A stretch of DNA of 64,000 nucleotides from Kushneria avicenniae (lineage in GTDB: Bacteria; Pseudomonadota; Gammaproteobacteria; Pseudomonadales; Halomonadaceae), in NCBI RefSeq assembly GCF_900112585.1, contig NZ_FOLY01000002.1:620001-684000 (forward strand), in the 5' to 3' direction. This document shows, piece after piece, positions 57,441 to 64,000 of this stretch (the stretch's first letter is position 1; the number at the start of each line of letters is the position of its first letter). Position numbers and translations under genes: made by a program. Below the pieces are notes generated by a model. It made no database searches and was not told the origin of the DNA. It was given only the letters and a program-made list of their open reading frames with translations.

Positions 57441-57924
57441 AGGACGACTTCAGGCGGCTTTTGAAAAGGGCACCTTCGTGCTCAGACTGGCCGGCGATGT
57501 GCGCCTGACACTGTGTGCCACCCTGGACCAGCAGGTACAGCCGCTGGCGGAACTGCCGGGGCTCGAGCGCGTTATCATCGATCTGCGCCAGGTCAGCAAC
57601 ATGGATTCCACGGCGCTGGGGTTTCTGGCCAAGATAGCGCTGGCGGTGCGGCATCGCATTCCCGGGCAGCCGCTGGTGGCGGTGGATCATCCCGATGTCA
57701 GACGCATGCTCGACGTCATGGGCTTTCAGCAATACGTCACCATCATCGATATCCCCTGGGCAGAGCCTGCTGCCTTTAGTGATCTTCCCGCCACGGAAAC
57801 CAGCGAGGAAGAGCTGCGCTCTCGGATCATCGAAGCCCATCAGACCCTGGCGGCGATGAGCGAGCACAATCGAATCGAGTTCCAGCCGCTGATCGATCTG
57901 CTGGAGTCCCAGCGAGACATCTGA
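57430..57924 (+). CDS. STAS-domain anti-sigma factor antagonist, HsbA-like
   Basis: A 164-residue protein with an N-terminal STAS domain (about 8-110) and a C-terminal helical tail. The phosphorylatable serine is S60 in VSNMDSTALGFLAKI. In Pseudomonas, HsbA binds the anti-sigma factor FlgM and a diguanylate cyclase to switch between swimming and attachment. The size (164) fits. It overlaps the phosphatase gene and begins with two ATGs. The kinase for the serine and the anti-sigma partner are not in the window. Confidence 0.87.
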   Translation: MMDEGRLQAAFEKGTFVLRLAGDVRLTLCATLDQQVQPLAELPGLERVIIDLRQVSNMDSTALGFLAKIALAVRHRIPGQPLVAVDHPDVRRMLDVMGFQQYVTIIDIPWAEPAAFSDLPATETSEEELRSRIIEAHQTLAAMSEHNRIEFQPLIDLLESQRDI

Positions 57925-57984
57925 TCATAAGGGCACCCATCAGGCGATGGGGAGCGCTGTTCATGACTCGACCCGGAGAATGCC

Positions 57985-59187
57985 TTGGTTATTATCGGGG
58001 CCAGACGCCTGGCGTTACTGGTGGCCGCCAATACGGCGTTGGCGCCCTTTGCCATTGATGCCTACCTGCCTGCCATTCCTGCTCTTGCATTACACATTGA
58101 TGCCAATATCCATCTGACCGAGCTGTCGATCAGCATCTTTTTGCTGGGGATGGCGCTGGGACAGCTGATCTTTGGTCCGCTTTCGGACCGCCTCGGACGC
58201 AAGCCGGTGCTGCTGGGCGGTATCGTGGCCTTCACGCTGTCCAGCCTCCTGATCACGCAGATCGAGACCTTCGGCGCCCTCATGGTGCTGAGATTTCTGC
58301 AGGCGCTGGGCGGCGGTGCCTGTGTGGTCAACTCACCGGCCATCGTGCGCGACTGTTTCTCGGGGCGAGAGGCGGCGCGGGTGCTGTCAACGATGGTCAT
58401 GATCCTGATGCTGGCACCACTGGTGGCGCCGACGGTCGGGAGCATGCTGCTCACCCTGGTTGACTGGTGGGCCATCTTCCTTTTTCTGGCGCTGTATGGC
58501 GCTGCGTTGTTGTATCTGATCACCCGTTATCTACCCGAGACACGGGTGCCGGATCAAAAAGCGCCCGGCGGGGCAGGACAAATGCTGCGCAACTATGTGC
58601 TGGTGCTCAAGCATCGTGAGGCTATGGGCTATATTGCGGCCGTTTCGCTGTCCTTCGCCGGCATGTTCTGCTTTATCAACAGTTCTCCCTATGTCTATAT
58701 GGAGTATTACGGTGTCTCCAGTCAGGTGTATCCATTCATTTTTGGCGCCAACATTATCGTCATGGCGCTTTCCAACCGGTTGAACATCCGGTTGCTGGCA
58801 CATTACTCACCCCGGCAGCTGCTCAGGCTCGGGCTCGGTATTCAGCTCGGCGCTGGCATGTTGATTGTGCTGTCGGTACTGATGGGTATGGATTCGCTAT
58901 GGTTGATGGTGCTGCTGGTCATGTGCTTTGTGGGTGTTAACGGACTCATCTCGCCCAATGCCGTTTCCTCCATGCTGGATCATTTTCCCGGCATGAGTGC
59001 CACGGCCAATGCCGTGCTGGGCAGCCTGCAGTTTACGGCAGGCGGATTGGCAGGCGCGCTGGTCAGTGGGCTTCAGATGGCCAGTATATGGCCGATGGTA
59101 CTGGGGATGGTCGGTGCCAGTCTCTGCGCCAATACGCTGTTGCGGGTGCTGACGCCGTTTGTTCGTGCCGGAAAGACAACATCATGA
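57985..59187 (+). CDS. Bcr/CflA family multidrug efflux transporter
   Basis: A 400-residue MFS protein with 12 hydrophobic segments. Family markers are NTALAPFAIDAYLPAIPALA near 16-35, FGPLSDRLGRKPVLLGG near 63-79 (loop 2-3), and LQALGGGACVVNSPAIVRDC near 100-121. It probably exports drugs or small metabolites with proton exchange. The start is TTG 57985 with GGAGA six bases upstream; an ATG five bases earlier is out of frame. It follows the STAS gene after 60 bases. Confidence 0.9.
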   Translation: MVIIGARRLALLVAANTALAPFAIDAYLPAIPALALHIDANIHLTELSISIFLLGMALGQLIFGPLSDRLGRKPVLLGGIVAFTLSSLLITQIETFGALMVLRFLQALGGGACVVNSPAIVRDCFSGREAARVLSTMVMILMLAPLVAPTVGSMLLTLVDWWAIFLFLALYGAALLYLITRYLPETRVPDQKAPGGAGQMLRNYVLVLKHREAMGYIAAVSLSFAGMFCFINSSPYVYMEYYGVSSQVYPFIFGANIIVMALSNRLNIRLLAHYSPRQLLRLGLGIQLGAGMLIVLSVLMGMDSLWLMVLLVMCFVGVNGLISPNAVSSMLDHFPGMSATANAVLGSLQFTAGGLAGALVSGLQMASIWPMVLGMVGASLCANTLLRVLTPFVRAGKTTS

Positions 59188-59251
59188 AACGCGCATTGCA
59201 TGAGCGATGCAGATTATTGCAATGCGGGACCCTGGTACCCGGGAGGCTGAC

Positions 59252-60334
59252 ATGGAACACGATCCCGAACAGGATCAGCACCATTTTCCCTATCATCTGA
59301 TACTGACCTTTGCATCACTGGTCATTATCGTGACAGGGCTGAAGCTGGGGGCAGGGCTTTTCATTCCGGTGCTCCTGTCACTGTTTATCGCCATTTTATG
59401 TTCCCGTCCGGTCAAGTGGCTTCATGGGCGTGGCGTCAGCGTCAACCTGTCGATTCTTTGTGTGCTGCTGGTCGTGGCGCTGGTGAGTGCCTTGCTGATC
59501 TGGATGGTGATGGCGCGTCTGGGGGATCTGGTCGATCAGCTGCCCGAGATGGAACAGGCGCTGGCAGAACACTATACCGGGCTGCTGCAATGGTTCGATG
59601 CGCTTGGACTACCCTTTGATGCGAAAGCACTTCAGGAAGCGCTCGACCCGGGCATGATGATGGATTCCCTGCCATCGCTTCTGGGCGGGATCGGCAACTT
59701 TATTACTCAGCTTGGCATCATCATGATTCTGGTCATTTTCATTCTTTATGAAACGCTGGATTTTCCCTACAAGCTTGCTCAGGCCATCAAGCAGCCGCAC
59801 GGGAGTCTGGCACGCTTTACCCAGTTCTCCAGAACCCTACAGCGTTATCTGCTGGTCAAGACCGTCATCAGTGCCATTACCGGGGGACTGATTGCGACCT
59901 GCTGTCTGGTGCTTCAGGTCGAATTCGCGCTTTTGTGGGGTGTGCTGGGCTTTTTCCTCAACTTTATTCCCAACATCGGGTCCATCATTGCCGCCGTGCC
60001 AGCAGTGCTGTTGACCCTGATCATGCCGGAAGGCGGTATCGTCAAGGCGGCCATCCTCAGCGGGGCCTACATCATGATCAACTTTGTACTGGGCAATCTT
60101 GTCGAGCCGCGCGTCATGGGGCAGACACTGGGAATGTCGACGCTGGCTGCCTTCATGTCACTGGTGTTCTGGGGATGGCTTTTCGGACCGGTCGGGCTTT
60201 TTCTATCGGTACCTCTGACAATGTCGCTCAAGATTCTGCTCGACAGTCATCCCGATACCCGTTGGCTTTCGATACTGCTGGGTCCCAATCGGGAGCGACG
60301 TCGCCGCGCCCGTGAGGGCCTTTCAGGAGACTGA
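59252..60334 (+). CDS. tqsA: AI-2E family transporter, TqsA-like
   Basis: A 360-residue membrane protein with about eight hydrophobic segments. The C-terminal half closely follows E. coli TqsA: FLNFIPNIGSIIAAVPAV near 245, GNLVEPRVMGQTLGMSTL near 285 and FWGWLFGPVGLFLSVPLT near 312. TqsA is reported to export autoinducer-2; the substrate here is inferred. ATG 59252 has GGAGG six bases upstream; the frame extends 15 codons further without a signal. It is terminated by a strong bidirectional hairpin. Confidence 0.85.
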   Translation: MEHDPEQDQHHFPYHLILTFASLVIIVTGLKLGAGLFIPVLLSLFIAILCSRPVKWLHGRGVSVNLSILCVLLVVALVSALLIWMVMARLGDLVDQLPEMEQALAEHYTGLLQWFDALGLPFDAKALQEALDPGMMMDSLPSLLGGIGNFITQLGIIMILVIFILYETLDFPYKLAQAIKQPHGSLARFTQFSRTLQRYLLVKTVISAITGGLIATCCLVLQVEFALLWGVLGFFLNFIPNIGSIIAAVPAVLLTLIMPEGGIVKAAILSGAYIMINFVLGNLVEPRVMGQTLGMSTLAAFMSLVFWGWLFGPVGLFLSVPLTMSLKILLDSHPDTRWLSILLGPNRERRRRAREGLSGD

Positions 60335-60353
60335 TGGCCTCCTATACGGACAT

Positions 60354-60384
60354 AAAAAAACGCTCCCGAAAGGAGCGTTTTTTT
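60354..60384 (+). terminator. Bidirectional terminator between tqsA and trxA
   Basis: Seven As, acgctcc, a five-base loop, ggagcgt and seven Ts: functional in both directions. Confidence 0.94.
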
Positions 60385-60404
60385 GCTACCGGATGTGTTC
60401 TGAA

Positions 60405-60728
60405 TCAGGCGTTCTGATCGATGAACTGCACCAGCTGCGTCTTGGACTGTGCGCCGACCAGAGAGGCGACCTTGGCACCGTTTTTGAACATGACTACGGT
60501 TGGAACACCACGTACACCCTGTTCAGCAGCGATGTCCTGAGCGTCATCAACGTTGATGCTGACGACCTTGAGTTCGCCGGACTTCTCTTCGGCCACTTCG
60601 TCAACAACGGGGGCCATCATTTTGCAGGGACCACACCAGGGCGCCCAGAATTTCAGCAGGACAGGCTTGTCAGCCTGCATGACTTCCTGGTCGAAATTGG
60701 CGCTGGTAACGTCAACATTATTAGCCAT
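60405..60728 (-). CDS. trxA: Thioredoxin 1
   Basis: A 107-residue disulfide reductase with the active site WAPWCGPCK (C32 and C35), the cis-proline segment GVRGVPTVVMF near 72 and a C-terminal LVQFIDQNA. GGAG lies seven bases before the ATG. It supplies electrons to ribonucleotide reductase and, relevant here, to PAPS reductase (cysH, 62864-63484). It is monocistronic. Confidence 0.96.
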   Translation of the reverse strand: MANNVDVTSANFDQEVMQADKPVLLKFWAPWCGPCKMMAPVVDEVAEEKSGELKVVSINVDDAQDIAAEQGVRGVPTVVMFKNGAKVASLVGAQSKTQLVQFIDQNA

Positions 60729-60851
60729 TATTTACTCCAGTGATTGCATGTACAGGCTGTATACAAGGGATGTTAGCGGGTCGCTGTAAGTGAGGCAAAT
60801 GTGTCTCTGCGATGATGGTCATTGAACAAAGCGATTAACCCGGCCTCGACC

Positions 60852-61631
60852 CTAGAAAAAAGCATATCGAATGCCCATGCTCAAAAGCAGCAGCGTCAGC
60901 ATGGCGCGCAGCAGGTTGTCAGGCAGATATTTTGACAGCCACGCACCGAGATGAATGGCCGGCACGGAGCCTACCAGCAGCGCCAGCAGAAGGGCAAAGT
61001 CAACGTTGCCCAGAAACAGGTGGCCGCCACCGGCAACCAGCGTCAGGGGGACGGCGTGGGCAATATCCGTCCCCACGATGCGCCCCGAGGTAAAGAGGGG
61101 ATAGAGCAGCATCAGCACGGCCGTACCGAATACGCCGGCACCGACCGAGGACAGCGTGACGCAAATGCCCAGGATAACGCCGGCCAGGAGCGTCAGCGGC
61201 ACGACGTGGCGATTGACCCAGCGATCGCCCTGACTGGTCCAGCGCTGAAGGGGCGTCTTGAAGATCAATACCATGGCGGTGAGGATCAGCATGATGCCCA
61301 GGGTGGTGGTAATCAGCCCGCTGTAGTCATGCGCTCCGGTAAAGAAATGATTGAGCAGCAGGACGGTGACGATCGCGGCAGGAACGCTGCCGGCCGACAG
61401 GCGCAGCATGACCTTCCAGTCGATATGCCCCTGCCTCTGGTGGCTGGCAATACCGCTGATCTTGGTAAAGGCGGCATACAAAAGGTCGGTCCCGACGGCA
61501 ATATGCGGAGGAAAGCCGAAGGTCAGCAGGATAGGGGTCATCAGTGAACCACCGCCGATACCGGAAAGACCCACGGCGACGCCGACACCTGCGCCGGCAA
61601 GTACATAAAGCAGAAAATCGATAAGTGACAT
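60852..61631 (-). CDS. Sulfite exporter TauE/SafE family permease (TSUP)
   Basis: A 259-residue inner-membrane protein with about eight hydrophobic segments, with GLSGIGGGSLMTPILLTFGF near 21-40 and GIGGGS-like GAGVFGTAV in the second half, the duplicated TSUP motifs. TSUP proteins move sulfite, thiosulfate or sulfoacetate. Its divergent orientation to cysB, with an LTTR-type palindrome between them, suggests CysB control and a role in sulfur-anion transport. The direction and substrate are inferred. Confidence 0.88.
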   Translation of the reverse strand: MSLIDFLLYVLAGAGVGVAVGLSGIGGGSLMTPILLTFGFPPHIAVGTDLLYAAFTKISGIASHQRQGHIDWKVMLRLSAGSVPAAIVTVLLLNHFFTGAHDYSGLITTTLGIMLILTAMVLIFKTPLQRWTSQGDRWVNRHVVPLTLLAGVILGICVTLSSVGAGVFGTAVLMLLYPLFTSGRIVGTDIAHAVPLTLVAGGGHLFLGNVDFALLLALLVGSVPAIHLGAWLSKYLPDNLLRAMLTLLLLSMGIRYAFF

Positions 61632-61690
61632 GCTGAATCTCGTGGCGTTGGCAAAAACCTTGCGCTGCAGGAATCTAGGGGTAATTTTTT

Positions 61691-61705
61691 ATTCTGAAAA
61701 GGAAT
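61691..61705. promoter_or_regulatory. LysR-type operator candidate between the TSUP gene and cysB
   Basis: ATTC-N7-GAAT (attctgaaaaggaat), a T-N11-A dyad in the divergent intergenic region, 96 bases upstream of cysB and 60 bases upstream of the permease start. Confidence 0.35.
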
Positions 61706-61707
61706 GA

Positions 61708-62772
<1,065 letters not shown>

Positions 62773-62800
62773 TCATCGGTCGTTTCTGAAAGCATGATGC

Positions 62801-62834
62801 AAAAAGGCTCGCCATTCACATGGCGAGCTTTTTT
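62801..62834 (+). terminator. Bidirectional terminator between cysB and cysH
   Basis: A 9-bp stem gctcgccat with atggcgagc, four-base loop, Ts after on the plus strand and CTTTTTG on the minus. Confidence 0.9.
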
Positions 62835-62863
62835 GATGCCCTGCGACAATGTGTTGCCCGAAG

Positions 62864-63484
62864 TCAGTGCTGCAGGTGCAGCCCGCATTCGCGGGTTTCT
62901 TCACCCTTGGTGGGATCGAAATAGTCAAAGTTGTTGGGCAGGTCGTGTTTGACCAGATACTCGTGCATGTCCTTGCTGCTCCAGTGCAGCACGGGCGCAA
63001 CCTTGATCAGGCCGTCCTGGTTGATGCTGACCGGCTGCATCTGCGCACGGGTAGCCGTATCGGAGGCACGCAGGGCGGTAAACCAGACGCCAGGGCTGGT
63101 TTCTCTAAGGGCACGCTCGAAAGGCTCCAGCTTGACCTCCTGGGTGAAGGCTTCGTGCCGGAAATCATCCAGAGCCGGTGTCGCACCCTCGACGGCCTCG
63201 CGATGCGCACGGGTACGAAGGGGCAGGTAGATGATGCGATGGAGACCGAGTTGCTGGCTTACTTCATCGGCAAACTGATAGGTAGCAGGCGTGTTGTAGC
63301 CGGAATCCATCCAGACAATGGGGATGTCGGGGCGAACACGGGTCACCATATGCAGGATGACCGCTTCAAAGGGGCGAAAGTTGGTGGTGCAGATCGGGCG
63401 CTTGTCGAGTGATAGTGCCCATTCCACCAGTGCCTGGGGATCGTTGCCCAGTCTTGAATTGATCTCGTCAATATTCAGCGACAT
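62864..63484 (-). CDS. cysH: Phosphoadenylyl-sulfate (PAPS) reductase, short form
   Basis: Reduces PAPS to sulfite with thioredoxin. At 206 residues it is shorter than E. coli CysH (244). Only two cysteines are present: C32 (RPICTTNFRPFEAVI) and C200 in the C-terminal ECGLHLQH, the catalytic motif. The paired cysteines that hold a 4Fe-4S cluster in APS reductases are absent, so it should be PAPS-type. The substrate segment VWMDSGYNTPATYQFADEV near 57 is conserved in form. trxA is nearby and cysB is convergent. Confidence 0.9.
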   Translation of the reverse strand: MSLNIDEINSRLGNDPQALVEWALSLDKRPICTTNFRPFEAVILHMVTRVRPDIPIVWMDSGYNTPATYQFADEVSQQLGLHRIIYLPLRTRAHREAVEGATPALDDFRHEAFTQEVKLEPFERALRETSPGVWFTALRASDTATRAQMQPVSINQDGLIKVAPVLHWSSKDMHEYLVKHDLPNNFDYFDPTKGEETRECGLHLQH

Positions 63485-63584
63485 TTACTGTCTCCATCTT
63501 CGGTAACGGCAGGCCTCGTGGGCGATATGTCAGGCACGATAGCAAATCACCCGTGTTCCGCCCCAATACCATTTGGTTTGAAGT

Positions 63585-64000
63585 TTAGAAGTCCTGCTGG
63601 CCGGTCGGCGTGCCCAGCTGGCGCGTGGCGGCCAGCGGCGTCACGCGCGGCGGCTCGCCCTCGGGCCACTCAACGTGTGCCTTGATGGCATAGACTTCCC
63701 GAAGACGTTCCTCGGTCAGCACCTCTTCCGGCGCGCCGGTAGCACGGACCACGCCTCCGGCACCCATGAGCCACATGTGGCGGGAAAAACGCGCCGCCAG
63801 ACTCAGGTCATGAATGGCAATGACGATGATCATCTGCTGTTCCTGCGCCAGGGCGACCAGCCACTCGAGCACCTGCAGCTGATGATGCAGATCCAGCGCG
63901 CTGGTGGGTTCGTCCAGCATCAGCACTCGGGGTTCCCTGACCACGGCCTGGGCGATGGCGACCCGTTGGCGCTGACCACCGGAAAGCTGGCCGAGATCGC
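63585..64000 (-). CDS. Ferric-siderophore/hemin-type ABC transporter ATPase (3' part)
   Basis: The frame runs off the window; about 137 C-terminal residues are visible. The signature [16 protein letters not shown] is encoded near 63985-63938, Walker [17 protein letters not shown] follows, and the H-loop is [13 protein letters not shown]. This matches the FecE/FepC class, which energises uptake of ferric siderophores. The tail after [13 protein letters not shown] is typical of that class. The permease and binding-protein genes would lie upstream, beyond base 64000. The exact substrate cannot be assigned. Confidence 0.85.
   Translation of the reverse strand, partial: DLGQLSGGQRQRVAIAQAVVREPRVLMLDEPTSALDLHHQLQVLEWLVALAQEQQMIIVIAIHDLSLAARFSRHMWLMGAGGVVRATGAPEEVLTEERLREVYAIKAHVEWPEGEPPRVTPLAATRQLGTPTGQQDF

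Overview
The window is ordinary, gene-dense chromosome (roughly 60% G+C by eye) from a gammaproteobacterium. The gene set fits the Halomonadaceae (Halomonas/Kushneria/Chromohalobacter-like) best: a very large NAD-type glutamate dehydrogenase, ffs next to dnaX-ybaB-recR, cysB convergent with a short cysH, and an HsbR/HsbA-like phosphatase and antagonist pair. The family placement is inference. I see no prophage, integrase, insertion sequence, CRISPR array or replication origin.

Layout. 1-7.1 kb: 3' part of gdhB, a MOSC protein, a secreted two-lobed protein, pyrD and rmf. 7.3-11.1 kb: rlmL (rlmKL fusion), a tiny WGR-like protein sharing its stop tetranucleotide with rlmL, and pdxB. 11.6-17.4 kb (minus strand): htpX, alaA, a YlqF-type GTPase, msrB and a gamma-glutamyltransferase. 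17.6-18.3 kb: a duplicated Glu-Gly-Glu-Gly-Glu tRNA array with decayed tRNA-like spacers. 18.6-21.9 kb: yadGH ABC transporter, queF, nitroreductase, tRNA-Ser. 22.1-26.3 kb: acuI, an acyltransferase that looks accessory, and a short-type 6-phosphogluconate dehydrogenase. 26.3-33.2 kb: yhiN flavoprotein, yqjD/yqjE/yqjK, pldA and mscK.

33.2-37.2 kb: tlyA, then an overlapping minus-strand operon of response regulator, sensor kinase and a periplasmic binding protein without transporter genes. 37.4-43.0 kb: 4.5S RNA, dnaX, ybaB, recR, rnd, ycgL and ycgN (DNA and RNA housekeeping). 43.1-51.2 kb: oligopeptidase B, a membrane protein/VWA protein/class II amidotransferase trio, cysK and fadD. 51.4-60.3 kb: hrpA, mlaA, the PP2C/STAS pair, a Bcr/CflA efflux protein and a TqsA-like protein. 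60.4-64 kb: trxA, a TSUP (TauE-like) permease, cysB, cysH and the 3' end of a ferric-siderophore ABC ATPase. trxA, the permease, cysB, cysH and cysK together cover much of sulfur assimilation.

Most genes are recognised families at full length. The less ordinary parts are the tRNA array, the secreted two-lobed protein, the kinase-linked binding protein, the VWA cluster, the degenerate-receiver phosphatase, and a start-less membrane-peptide frame between pdxB and htpX. I did not find a convincing wholly new system.
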